The notes beneath the pieces are model-generated. The model searched no databases. It was not told where the DNA came from and saw only the letters and a program-made list of their open reading frames with translations. Shown here in pieces: positions 38,908 through 47,098 of a stretch of 64,000 nt of DNA; the stretch's first letter is position 1; every line of letters begins with the position of its first letter. Source of the stretch: UBA11164 sp034376725 (lineage in GTDB: Bacteria; Pseudomonadota; Gammaproteobacteria; Xanthomonadales; Xanthomonadaceae); contig JAXMJH010000002.1 in the NCBI GenBank assembly GCA_034376725.1, positions 1 through 64,000 on the forward strand, given 5' to 3'. A program made the translations under genes and the position numbers.

Positions 38908-39726
38908 TTAACGTGTGCTGCCAGCCGGTGCGTTGCGCCAGAAAGGATCCAGCGCGCTGATCGCCGAGCGTCCCGGCCGATAGGCGGCTGCCAGCGCTCC
39001 GTGCAGGTAATGCCCGGCCTGTTCGCAGGCCGCTGCCAGCGGCAGGCCGAGGCAAAGATTGGCGGCAATGGCGGATGCCAGCGTGCATCCGCTGCCGTGG
39101 CCGTCGATCATCAGGCGCGGGTGGCGAAATCGATGGACCCTGCCGCCCTCGGACAGGCGATCGATGACCGGATCGCCGGGCAAATGACCGCCTTTGAGCA
39201 GCACCGCGCCGGCGCCCAGCGTGGTCAGTTCGTCGAGCGCCTGCTCGGCCTGGTCATGATCGGCGATGGCGCGGCCGACCAGTAGTTCGGCTTCCGGAAT
39301 ATTGGGGGTTATCACCGTGGCCATGGGCAACAGCCGGCGCAGGGCGTCGAGCGCGGCCGGATCCAGCAGGCGCGCGCCGGAGCTGGCCACCATGACCGGG
39401 TCGAGCACGATGCTGTCCGGGCGATAGTGGCTCAGCGCTGCCGCCACGGCCTCGATGAGTTCGGCGCTGGCCAGCATGCCCAGCTTGACCGCACCGATGT
39501 CGAAGTCGTCGAACACGGCATCGATCTGCGCGCGCAGAAAATCGGCAGGCGGCGTATGCACCGCGGTCACCGCGCGGGTGTTCTGCGCGGTCAGCGCAGC
39601 GATGGCGCTCAAGCCGTGAAGACCGTGCGCGGCAAAGGTTTTCAGATCGGCCTGGACACCCGCGCCGCCGCCCGAATCCGAGCCGGCGATGGTGAGCACG
39701 CAGCGCCAAGGCGGTGATGCGGTCAT
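38908..39726 (-). CDS. thiD: Hydroxymethylpyrimidine / phosphomethylpyrimidine kinase
   Basis: ThiD phosphorylates HMP and HMP-P in thiamine synthesis. From ATG 39726 it is 272 aa. The ribokinase-like fold shows the substrate loop LTIAGSDSGGGAGVQADLKT (about 10-29), DPVMVASSGARLL, NIPEAELLVG and the catalytic anion-hole motif DGHGSGCTLASAIAANL (about 211-227). The ATG overlaps the stop of the GNAT gene (ATGA). Confidence 0.95.
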   Translation of the reverse strand: MTASPPWRCVLTIAGSDSGGGAGVQADLKTFAAHGLHGLSAIAALTAQNTRAVTAVHTPPADFLRAQIDAVFDDFDIGAVKLGMLASAELIEAVAAALSHYRPDSIVLDPVMVASSGARLLDPAALDALRRLLPMATVITPNIPEAELLVGRAIADHDQAEQALDELTTLGAGAVLLKGGHLPGDPVIDRLSEGGRVHRFRHPRLMIDGHGSGCTLASAIAANLCLGLPLAAACEQAGHYLHGALAAAYRPGRSAISALDPFWRNAPAGSTR

Positions 39727-40364
39727 TTTTGCAGTTCCTCGAACAGATCGTCCAACTCGCTTCGCGCCCTTTGCAGCAAGACCGGGCGGGCCTTCTGCGG
39801 CCGGGTCAGGTCGAGCTCCACCCGAGCCACGCCGCCACTGTCGGGCACGTGGATGTGCTCGAAACCCAACTGCCGGGCCAGCGTCAGCATGGCGGTATTT
39901 TCTTCGAGGACATCTCCGTAGATCCGTTTCAGCTTGCGTCGCCGGGCGTAACCGATCAATCGCGTCATCAGCAGCCGGCCGAGGCCGAATCCGGCAACGA
40001 AGTGGGAGACCAGGATGGCGAACTCGGCCTCGCACCGATCCACATCGATCGACAACCGGGCGACCGCGCCAACCAGCGCCTCGCCGGGAGGCAGCGGCTC
40101 GGCCGCCACCAGCACGAACGCACGGCCTTGTTCCGGATGGGTGAGATCGTGAAGGTAATCGGGCGACAGCGACTTGACCAGATGCAGGTAACGCAGGCGG
40201 ATCTCTTCGGGGCTCAGCAGACTGAATGCCGAGTCGATCGGGCCAGCGTCTTCGGGGCGGATACGCCGCAGCCACAGCACGCGGCCATTGGCCAGGCGCA
40301 AACGCTCGTTCCAGGCGCCGGGCAGCTTCTGTCGACGGATAGGGATGACGGGTGAGCTTTTCAC
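39723..40364 (-). CDS. GNAT-family N-acetyltransferase
   Basis: The 213-aa protein fits the GNAT fold: RLANGRVLWLRRIRPEDAGPI at the start, the acetyl-CoA loop in VAGFGLGRLLMTRLIGYARRR (about 123-143) and the NTAMLTLARQLGFEH helix-turn. The start LRRIRPEDAGPIDSAFSLLSPEEIRLRYL resembles the acetyltransferase part of Pat-type protein acetyltransferases that control acetyl-CoA synthetase. That is a resemblance only; no nucleotide-binding domain is attached. Coupled to thiD by a 4-base overlap. Confidence 0.85.
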   Translation of the reverse strand: MKSSPVIPIRRQKLPGAWNERLRLANGRVLWLRRIRPEDAGPIDSAFSLLSPEEIRLRYLHLVKSLSPDYLHDLTHPEQGRAFVLVAAEPLPPGEALVGAVARLSIDVDRCEAEFAILVSHFVAGFGLGRLLMTRLIGYARRRKLKRIYGDVLEENTAMLTLARQLGFEHIHVPDSGGVARVELDLTRPQKARPVLLQRARSELDDLFEELQK

Positions 40365-40425
40365 ATGCCAAGACTGCCATACCGGTCGGAACGGGCGCTC
40401 TAATGTGTTCAGCCGCCAGCCGGTC

Positions 40426-41583
40426 TCAGCCGCTCAAGGCCGCGAGAACCGCCGCCACGGTCCCTCTGAGTTCGGGAACCCAGCGCAGGACGATCACCAG
40501 ATCGTGAACCTCGTCGATGTAGATATAGTGACCGCCGAAGCCTGCGGCCCAGTAGGCCGACTCCGGCGCCTCCGGAATCGCCTGCCGGCCGGTGTTCAAC
40601 CACCACAGGAAGCCATAGTCTGGCTTGGCCTCGGTGGGTGCGCGGATCAGATCGAACCAGGCATCGGGCAGCAATCGCTGCTCGCCCCAAACCCCCCGCC
40701 GCAGCATCAGCAGGCCGAACCGGGCATGGTCCTCGGCGCCGACGAACATGCCGCCACCGAAATGGCCGCCGCCGGAAACCGACTGGATCTTTTGGCCGTC
40801 CAGTGTCAACCAGGAGTTCTCGTAGCCGTGCCAGCGCCAGGTCGGACTGGCGCCGATCGGATCCATGATGCGCTCGCGAAGCAGCTCGGGCAGCGGCTGG
40901 CGGGCGACGTGAAGCAGGCTCAGCGCCAGCAGATTGATGCGTACGTCGTTGTATTTGAAGCGGCTTCCGGGCGCGCTGAGCGGGCGGTTGGGCCAGTCGG
41001 CCTCGGTCTCGCCCTCCGGTCGGTCGGCCCAGTCCGGAACCTCCCACAGCGTGCCCTGCCAGTCCGAAGTCTGCTGCAACAGGTGGCGCCAGGTGATCGG
41101 CGCGTTTTGCTCCGATGCAAACAGGCCCGGCTCGATATAACCGGCGACGCGATGATCGAAATCGGCAATCCGGCCATCGGCCCAGAGCAGGCCGGCGACC
41201 GTGGCCAGGTAGCTTTTCACCGCGCTGAAGGTCATGTCCGGGCGCTGCACGTCGCCCCACTCGGCCACCTTGTAGCCGTGGCGCAGGATGATGCCGGCGC
41301 TGCCCACCCGGTCGCGGGTCGGTCCGAGAATCCGGTAGTTCGGTTCGCGACCGGTGTAGTTGTCGAGCAGCACCTGGCGCATGTCCGAGGGTTCGGTCAC
41401 GGCACGGGCCTGGGCAAATGCCACGGCTTGCGTCAGCTTGCCGGCATCGAAGCCCAGCTCGGCCGGGCTTCGTGATTGCCAGTCGTGCCGGGGCGGAACG
41501 TAATCGCCGGTGCCTTGGGCGAGCGCGCCGCCAGCAGCGAGCGCGGCGACCAGCAGCAGGAGCGTTCGGATGCGGGCGATCAT
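40426..41583 (-). CDS. Serine hydrolase of the class C beta-lactamase family, exported
   Basis: From ATG 41583 this is a 385-aa precursor with a signal peptide (about 1-22, GGALA-Q). Catalytic motifs of the beta-lactamase/transpeptidase fold are present: SxxK as SAVK in MTFSAVKSYLATVAG (about 117-131), YxN as KYND (about 217) and a Gly-rich GGHYIY near the C-terminus in place of KTG. Such proteins are esterases or peptidases as often as beta-lactamases, so antibiotic resistance should not be assumed. Confidence 0.88.
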   Translation of the reverse strand: MIARIRTLLLLVAALAAGGALAQGTGDYVPPRHDWQSRSPAELGFDAGKLTQAVAFAQARAVTEPSDMRQVLLDNYTGREPNYRILGPTRDRVGSAGIILRHGYKVAEWGDVQRPDMTFSAVKSYLATVAGLLWADGRIADFDHRVAGYIEPGLFASEQNAPITWRHLLQQTSDWQGTLWEVPDWADRPEGETEADWPNRPLSAPGSRFKYNDVRINLLALSLLHVARQPLPELLRERIMDPIGASPTWRWHGYENSWLTLDGQKIQSVSGGGHFGGGMFVGAEDHARFGLLMLRRGVWGEQRLLPDAWFDLIRAPTEAKPDYGFLWWLNTGRQAIPEAPESAYWAAGFGGHYIYIDEVHDLVIVLRWVPELRGTVAAVLAALSG

Positions 41584-41691
41584 GGTCTGCACTCCGGTGA
41601 CAGGTCGTACACGATAACCCGAACCGCAGGCGTCGTTCACTGCTGCAGGGCAGACGATCCAGCACGCTGCCGGGCTCGATGAAGCGCCCGC

Positions 41692-42549
41692 TCAGGCAGG
41701 CGGTTTGATCCACTCGACGACCGAGTCTGCGCGCTGTTCGCCCAGTAGCTTGCGCAGCTCGGGCAGGGCCTTCTTGAGCGCTGGCTCCAGTCCCCAGGGC
41801 GGATTGCAGATCAGTACGCCGCTGCCGTTCATGCGCAGCGGCGAGTCGGCCGGACGAACCAACAGCTCCACGCGCAGCGCCGAGGCCATCGGCAAGGCCG
41901 CCATGCGCCGCACCTGCCGGGCCATGCTGTGCCGCAATTTGATGGGATACCAGAGCATGAACACCCCTTGCGGCCAACGCCTCAGGCCGTCGGCAATGGC
42001 CGGCAGCGCGGTGTCGAACTCCTTGTCCTGGGCCTCGAACGGCGGGTCGACCAGAACCAGGCCGCGTGCGAAGCGTTGCCCGCCCAGTCGTGGCGGCAAC
42101 AGTGCCTTCAGCGCCTCGTAGCCGTCGTCGGCCTGAACGCTCACCTGCCCGTTGCCGTCGAACAGCGTTTTCAGGGCTTGCGCCTCTTCGGGTTGGGTTT
42201 CCCGGCACACCATGCGGTCCTGTTCGCGCAGGCGCTGGGCGATCAGCGCGGGCGAACCGGGGTAGGTGAGCAGCCGACCGCTCGGGTTGTGCGCCATCAC
42301 CGCCATCAGATAGCTGGCCAATGTCTCATCCGCCGGAGGCTGACTGGCCAGCCGGACGATGCCGGCATCGGCCTCGGCGCTCTTTCTGGCCTCGTGACCG
42401 GCCAACTGATAGCTGCCGCGCCCGGCATGGGTGTCGAGCACGAAGATGGGCGAGGGTTTTTTTCGCAGCAGGTCCAGCGCGGCCAGCAGCACCGCGTGTT
42501 TGAGCACATCGGCGTGGTTGCCGGCGTGGTAGGCGTGTCGGTAATTCAT
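41692..42549 (-). CDS. rlmJ: 23S rRNA (adenine(2030)-N6)-methyltransferase RlmJ
   Basis: The 285-aa enzyme methylates A2030 of 23S rRNA. Family features are the N-terminal MNYRHAYHAGNHADVLKHAV, SAM-binding VLDTHAGRGSYQL (about 38-50) and the catalytic motif LVDPPFEAQDKEFD (about 166). Length is normal. It is divergent from the DUF885 gene. Confidence 0.95.
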   Translation of the reverse strand: MNYRHAYHAGNHADVLKHAVLLAALDLLRKKPSPIFVLDTHAGRGSYQLAGHEARKSAEADAGIVRLASQPPADETLASYLMAVMAHNPSGRLLTYPGSPALIAQRLREQDRMVCRETQPEEAQALKTLFDGNGQVSVQADDGYEALKALLPPRLGGQRFARGLVLVDPPFEAQDKEFDTALPAIADGLRRWPQGVFMLWYPIKLRHSMARQVRRMAALPMASALRVELLVRPADSPLRMNGSGVLICNPPWGLEPALKKALPELRKLLGEQRADSVVEWIKPPA

Positions 42550-42658
42550 CGCGCCAGACTACCCGATCCCCGAACGCGGGGGCTGTTCGCCCGACGGTTC
42601 TGGCGTTAGTCTCGACGCTCTTTCCGGCATCGGCCGGCTTGCATGATGGGGAGCGGGC

Positions 42659-44479
42659 ATGAAACGCGCGATCAGGTGGACGTTAGCGGCGGTGTTGTTG
42701 CTGGTACTGGTTTCGAGCGCGCTGTTGGCGCATACCGTGTGGTTCAAGCCGCTGAAAATAAATTGGTTTTTCGAGCGCGTGTTCATCGAGTTCGCCATCG
42801 ACGATCCGCAGATTCTGTCCAGCCTGCGTATCCTGCCGGCTTGGCTGGACTGGTACAGCGATGACCTTACCGATCAATCGCTGGAGCGCGGCGACCGGCT
42901 GTCGAAGAAAGTCGCCGACGATCTTCGCATGCTCAGGCGCTACGACCGATCTGCGCTTGATGAGGACACCCGGCTCTCCTACGACATCCTTGAACATTTC
43001 CTGTCGGTCCAGGTGGACGGCCAGCCGTTCCGCTATCACAACTATCCGCTGAACCAACTGTTCGGAATCCAGAACGGCATTCCCACCTTCCTGGCGACCC
43101 AACACCCGGTCGGCAGCGCCAAGGATGTCGCGAACTACCTGTCCCGCCTTGGCCAGATCGCCACGGTGTTCTCGCAGGTGATGGATGGCCTGAGGCTTCG
43201 CGAGCAGCAGGGCATCATCCCGCCGCGCTTCGTGGTGGAGAAAGTGCTGGCCGAAATGGAGTCCTTCGTCGCCGCGCCGCCGTCTGAGAACGTACTGTAT
43301 TCCAGCCTTGCCGAAAAACTCGACGCATTAGGCGACGACATCGGCGCAGACGAGCGCGAGCGTCTGCTGGCACAGACTTCGCAGTTGCTGTCGGAGTCGG
43401 TGTACCCGGCGTATCGAACCCTGATCGCCTACTACCGCGAACTGCTGCCGCGCGCGCGGCCCAACAACGGTGTCTGGGATCTTCCCCAGGGCGCCGATTT
43501 CTACGCCTGGGCGGTGCGGATGCACACCACGACCGACATGACGCCAGCGCAGGTGCACGCCATGGGCGTGTCCGAAGTGGCGCGCATCGAAGTCGAGATG
43601 GATGCCATTCTGCGCGCCGAGGGTCTGGAGGAGGGCAGCGTCGGCGAACGGGTTCAGGTCATCGCACAGCGTGAGGATCAGCTTTACCCGGACACCGACG
43701 AAGGCCGCCAGCAGATCATCGATGACTTCCAGGCGATCATCGACGATGCCGATTCCCGGCTGGATTTCGCCTTCGACCTGCGGCCGAAGGCCGGCGTGAA
43801 GGTTGAGCGGGTGCCCGAGTTCCGCGAAAAGACCGCGCCCGGCGCCTACTACCAGCCACCGGCGTTCGATGGCTCGCGTCCAGGCATGTTCTACATCAAC
43901 CTGCGCAACACCGCCGAGGTGGCGCGCTTCGGCATGCGTACGCTGGCCTACCACGAGGCGATTCCCGGCCATCACTATCAGATTGCCCTGCAGCAGGAAA
44001 TCACCGGCGTGCCGACGTTCCGCAAGATGCTGCCGTTCACTGCGTTCGCCGAGGGATGGGCGCTGTACAGCGAGCGGGTGGCGGCCGAGTCCGGGTTCCT
44101 GCCCACGCCGCTCGACGACCTGGGCCGGCTGCAGGCGGAAATGTTCCGCGCGGTGCGGCTGGTGGTCGATACCGGCCTGCACGATCAGCGCTGGACGCGC
44201 GAGCAGGCCATCGCCTACATGCTCGAAAAGACCGGCATGCCGGAAACCGACGTGGTCGCCGAGATCGAGCGCTACATCGTGATGCCCGGTCAGGCGCTGG
44301 CCTACAAGGTGGGCATGAATCACATTCTGGCGCTGCGCGATGAGGCGCAGGCTGCGCTCGGCGAGCAGTTCGACCTGCGCGCCTTCCACCGTCTGCTGCT
44401 GACCGGTGGTTCGATGCCGATGACCCTGGTGAGCGAGCGGGTCGGGCAGTGGGCCGAGCAGACAAAGGCGGGCAACTGA
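42659..44479 (+). CDS. DUF885-family zinc peptidase-like protein, membrane-anchored or exported
   Basis: The 606-aa protein starts with a hydrophobic segment (about 5-27) that is a signal anchor or signal peptide. The DUF885 core carries the zinc site LAYHEAIPGHHYQIAL (His/Glu/His at about 432-438) with EGWALYSERVAAESG (about 463-477) giving the third ligand. Members are thought to be metallopeptidases; the substrate is unknown. It precedes rpsP by about 150 bases but is probably a separate transcript. Confidence 0.88.
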   Translation: MKRAIRWTLAAVLLLVLVSSALLAHTVWFKPLKINWFFERVFIEFAIDDPQILSSLRILPAWLDWYSDDLTDQSLERGDRLSKKVADDLRMLRRYDRSALDEDTRLSYDILEHFLSVQVDGQPFRYHNYPLNQLFGIQNGIPTFLATQHPVGSAKDVANYLSRLGQIATVFSQVMDGLRLREQQGIIPPRFVVEKVLAEMESFVAAPPSENVLYSSLAEKLDALGDDIGADERERLLAQTSQLLSESVYPAYRTLIAYYRELLPRARPNNGVWDLPQGADFYAWAVRMHTTTDMTPAQVHAMGVSEVARIEVEMDAILRAEGLEEGSVGERVQVIAQREDQLYPDTDEGRQQIIDDFQAIIDDADSRLDFAFDLRPKAGVKVERVPEFREKTAPGAYYQPPAFDGSRPGMFYINLRNTAEVARFGMRTLAYHEAIPGHHYQIALQQEITGVPTFRKMLPFTAFAEGWALYSERVAAESGFLPTPLDDLGRLQAEMFRAVRLVVDTGLHDQRWTREQAIAYMLEKTGMPETDVVAEIERYIVMPGQALAYKVGMNHILALRDEAQAALGEQFDLRAFHRLLLTGGSMPMTLVSERVGQWAEQTKAGN

Positions 44480-44501
44480 GACAGTCGGCAGGCGCAGGGG
44501 G

Positions 44502-44536
44502 CGAGCAAAGGGCCGAGCAAAGGGCCGAGCAAAGGG
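44502..44536 (+). repeat. Three tandem copies of a 12-bp repeat before rpsP
   Basis: CGAGCAAAGGGC occurs three times in a row (the last one base short) between the DUF885 stop and the rpsP leader. Confidence 0.8.
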
Positions 44537-44545
44537 ATTTTATTT

Positions 44546-44582
44546 GCGCAGGGAACGGGCTATACTTCTCCGTTCCCTGCGC
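44546..44582 (+). promoter_or_regulatory. 13-bp inverted repeat enclosing the -10 box of rpsP
   Basis: Arms GCGCAGGGAACGG (44546-44558) and CCGTTCCCTGCGC (44570-44582) are perfectly complementary around the 11-base loop GCTATACTTCT, which contains a TATACT -10 hexamer (44561-44566). The rpsP ATG follows 44 bases later. It could be an operator, or, if transcription starts further upstream, an RNA leader hairpin. Confidence 0.6.
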
Positions 44583-44626
44583 CCAACAGGCGCGGCCTTT
44601 CCCAGCTCAGAAAGAGTCCCAAACAC

Positions 44627-44884
44627 ATGGTCAAGATCCGTCTGACCCGCGGTGGCGCCAAAAAGCGTCCCTTCTATCACGTCATCGTCACCGACAGCCG
44701 CAACAAGCGCGACGGTCGCGCCATCGAGCGTCTGGGTTACTACAACCCGATCGCTGCCGGTCAGGACAAGCGCGTCGAGATCGACACCGCACGCGTCGAC
44801 CATTGGGTTGGCCAGGGCGCGCAGTTGACCGACAAGGTCGCCAACCTGGTCAAGCAGGCGCGTTCGCAGGCAGCTTCGGCCTGA
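44627..44884 (+). CDS. rpsP: 30S ribosomal protein S16
   Basis: The 85-aa protein has the S16 start MVKIRLTRGGAKKRPFYHV and GYYNPIAAGQDKRVEIDTA, of full length. It is first in the rpsP-rimM-trmD-rplS run. Confidence 0.97.
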   Translation: MVKIRLTRGGAKKRPFYHVIVTDSRNKRDGRAIERLGYYNPIAAGQDKRVEIDTARVDHWVGQGAQLTDKVANLVKQARSQAASA

Positions 44885-44938
44885 GCCTGGGTCGGGCTTT
44901 GCGCCCGACACTGAGCGGCCTGCCTGTTCGTCCCGGTC

Positions 44939-45472
44939 ATGGCCTTGCCCACTGAACCCCAAGCCGCACGTGGCGACCGTCCGGTGCTGCTCGGGCGCAT
45001 CGTGGGCGCCCATGGCATCAAGGGCCAGTTGCAGTTGCAATCGTGGACCGATCCGCCGGAGGCCATTCTCGGCTACCGCCCGTGGCTGCTGTGCCACAAC
45101 GGCTCGGAGCGCACGGTCACCAGCTTCCGCTCCAGGATGACCGACAAGGGGCTGCTGATCAGCCTTCCGGATATCGAGGATCGGACCCAGGCCGAGGCCC
45201 TGAAAGGTGCCGAAGTGCGGGTGCTGCGCTCGCAACTGCCGCCGCCGGCGCCGGGCGAATACTACTGGGTCGATCTTGAGGGGCTGCTGGTCAGGACGGT
45301 GGAGGGCGTCGAACTCGGACGGGTCGAGCGCGTCCTGCCGACCGGCGCCAACGATGTGCTCGAAGTGCACGGCGACCGGCTGCGTTTTCTGCCTTTCGTG
45401 ATTGGCGAGTACGTCAAATCGGTGGACATCGATGACGGCCTGATCGTGATCGATTGGGACCCGGAATTCTGA
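44939..45472 (+). CDS. rimM: Ribosome maturation factor RimM
   Basis: RimM assists assembly of the 30S head. The 177-aa protein has the N-terminal domain VLLGRIVGAHGIKGQLQLQS (about 16-35) and the PRC-barrel linker with EYYWVDLEGLLVRTVEGVELG (about 103-123) and VIDWDPEF at the end. It is followed by trmD after an 8-base gap. Confidence 0.95.
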   Translation: MALPTEPQAARGDRPVLLGRIVGAHGIKGQLQLQSWTDPPEAILGYRPWLLCHNGSERTVTSFRSRMTDKGLLISLPDIEDRTQAEALKGAEVRVLRSQLPPPAPGEYYWVDLEGLLVRTVEGVELGRVERVLPTGANDVLEVHGDRLRFLPFVIGEYVKSVDIDDGLIVIDWDPEF

Positions 45473-45480
45473 ATCGCGCC

Positions 45481-46239
45481 GTGCGCATCGACGTCGTCAG
45501 CCTGTTCCCCGAATTCATCCGACAATGTGCCGCGCTGGGCGTGGTCGGCCGTGCCGGCGAGCGCGGTCTGATCGAGGTGGAAACCTGGAATCCGCGCGAC
45601 TTTGCCACCGGCAACTATCGGCGGGTCGATGACCGACCGTTTGGCGGCGGGCCGGGCATGGTGATGACCATCGACCCGCTGCGCGCCTGCCTCGCCGCAG
45701 TCCGCGAAGCCAACAGCGGTCCGGCTCCGGTGGTCTATCTCAGCCCCCAGGGCGAGCGCCTCACCCAGGGCGTCGTGCGTCGGTTGGCGGCACTGCCGGC
45801 GATGATTCTGCTCTGCGGCCGCTACGAGGGCGTCGATGAACGCCTGCTGGCGGCCGAGGTGGACGAAGAAATCTCGATCGGCGACTACGTGCTGTCGGGC
45901 GGCGAACTGGCCGCAGCCGTGGTCATCGACGCCGTTGGCCGTTTGCAAGAGGGCGCGCTCGGGCACGCCGACTCGGCAAGCCAGGACAGCTTCGAGGACG
46001 GCCTGCTGGATTGCCCGCACTACACCCGACCGGATCGGCACGCGCTGGGCGATGTGCCCTCGGTGCTGATGAGCGGCGATCATGCGGCCATCGCGGCGTG
46101 GCGGCGGCAGCAGGCGCTCGGCCGCACCTGGCTGCGTCGCCCGGATCTTCTGTCCCGTCTGTCGCTTGACCGGGCCGACCGCGCACTGCTGGACGGTTTC
46201 ATCAGCGAATGGCGGCGAAACCCGCCAGCGGCCGATTGA
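45481..46239 (+). CDS. trmD: tRNA (guanine(37)-N1)-methyltransferase TrmD
   Basis: TrmD methylates G37 beside the anticodon. I chose GTG 45481 (VRIDVVSLFPEFIRQCAALG), which follows rimM by 8 bases and gives 252 aa. The SPOUT-knot motifs are present: RRVDDRPFGGGPGMVM (about 50-65), LLCGRYEGVDERLL and SIGDYVLSGGELAAAVVIDA (about 135-154). Confidence 0.96.
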   Translation: MRIDVVSLFPEFIRQCAALGVVGRAGERGLIEVETWNPRDFATGNYRRVDDRPFGGGPGMVMTIDPLRACLAAVREANSGPAPVVYLSPQGERLTQGVVRRLAALPAMILLCGRYEGVDERLLAAEVDEEISIGDYVLSGGELAAAVVIDAVGRLQEGALGHADSASQDSFEDGLLDCPHYTRPDRHALGDVPSVLMSGDHAAIAAWRRQQALGRTWLRRPDLLSRLSLDRADRALLDGFISEWRRNPPAAD

Positions 46240-46268
46240 CAGACTGGCGCACGGCTTTAATTTCGGAC

Positions 46269-46274
46269 TATAAT
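46269..46274 (+). promoter_or_regulatory. -10 box upstream of rplS
   Basis: A perfect TATAAT lies 142 bases before the rplS ATG, giving rplS a possible promoter of its own and a long leader. No -35 at standard spacing is seen. Confidence 0.4.
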
Positions 46275-46415
46275 TGCCGACTTGGCTGGGTCCAAGGCCC
46301 ACCGTCGCGGCCCGTCGAGGGCAGACTTGCCAGTCGGACTTGCCAGTCCAATCGTTCGAAACAATCCGTCCCAGACCGGTTTCCTGCCGAGACCGACGCA
46401 TCCATTGGTGCCACC

Positions 46416-46796
46416 ATGAGCAATCTCAACAAATCCATCATTGCCGAATTCGAAGCCGAGCAGATGCAGCGCGTGCTGCCTGCCTTTGGTCCGGGCGACA
46501 CCGTGATCGTCAACGTCAAGGTGAAGGAAGGCAATCGCGAGCGGGTCCAGGCGTTCGAGGGCGTGGTCATCGCCAAGCGCAATCGCGGCCTGAATTCTGC
46601 GTTCACGGTTCGCAAGATTTCCCACGGCTTCGGCGTCGAGCGCGTGTTCCAGAGCTACAGCCAGGTGATCGACTCGGTCGAAGTCAAGCGCCGCGGCAAG
46701 GTCCGCGCCGGCAAGCTGTACTACCTTCGCGATCTGGAAGGCAAGAAGGCGCGCATCCGGGAAGACCTCAACTACCGCGCGCCTGCGGAGAAGTAA
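46416..46796 (+). CDS. rplS: 50S ribosomal protein L19
   Basis: The 126-aa protein starts MSNLNKSIIAEFEAEQMQRV and has the L19 core FEGVVIAKRNRGLNSAFTVR and GVERVFQSYSQVIDSVEVKR. ATG 46416 is chosen over the longer open frame because it gives the family start. It lies 176 bases after trmD, further than usual. Confidence 0.97.
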   Translation: MSNLNKSIIAEFEAEQMQRVLPAFGPGDTVIVNVKVKEGNRERVQAFEGVVIAKRNRGLNSAFTVRKISHGFGVERVFQSYSQVIDSVEVKRRGKVRAGKLYYLRDLEGKKARIREDLNYRAPAEK

Positions 46797-46839
46797 TCGG
46801 CGCAGTCCGGCCGCGCATTCCGCAGCCTGTCGCCCCGCC

Positions 46840-46866
46840 AAACGGCCGCCCACGAGGCGGCCGTTT
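46840..46866 (+). terminator. Terminator hairpin after rplS
   Basis: A perfect 11-bp stem AAACGGCCGCC/GGCGGCCGTTT with loop CACGA, 43 bases after the rplS stop; the arm ends in TTT. The rest of the spacer up to 47037 shows nothing recognisable. Confidence 0.7.
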
Positions 46867-47037
46867 GCGTTTGGCGCCTCAGCGCAGGCGGGAGCGCCGC
46901 TGTCTGTCGGCCGAACGGTCAGCGCAGTCAAGACCGGGCTAGCGGGGGCAGCGGCCCCGGCTGCCATGCGGTGCGGTCTGGCCCCGCGCGGTGCCGTGAT
47001 CATGCTGCGCTGTCGAGCCTCGGGCTGGGCCGCGCAG

Positions 47038-47066
47038 CCTTGAAACCGGCGTTCGCGCGCCCATCT
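47038..47066 (+). promoter_or_regulatory. Sigma-32-type heat-shock promoter of htpG-hslR
   Basis: CCTTGAAA (47038-47045) matches the sigma-32 -35 (CTTGAA core), and GCCCATCT (47059-47066) matches the -10 (CCCCATNT) in all fixed positions but the first. The 13-base spacer is within the accepted range. It ends 32 bases before the htpG ATG at 47099. Confidence 0.65.
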
Positions 47067-47098
47067 TGACTGCATCCCGTAGACACCCCGGAGACGCC

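Noticed and set aside
40426..41583. Beta-lactamase resistance gene
   Set aside because: The fold motifs fit, but the KTG element is replaced and most chromosomal relatives are esterases or peptidases, so resistance is not supported.
46236..46274. TTGACA (46236) and TATAAT (46269) as one promoter for rplS
   Set aside because: The spacer is 27 bases, far longer than 16-18, and TTGACA overlaps the trmD stop by chance. Only the -10 is kept as a weak feature.
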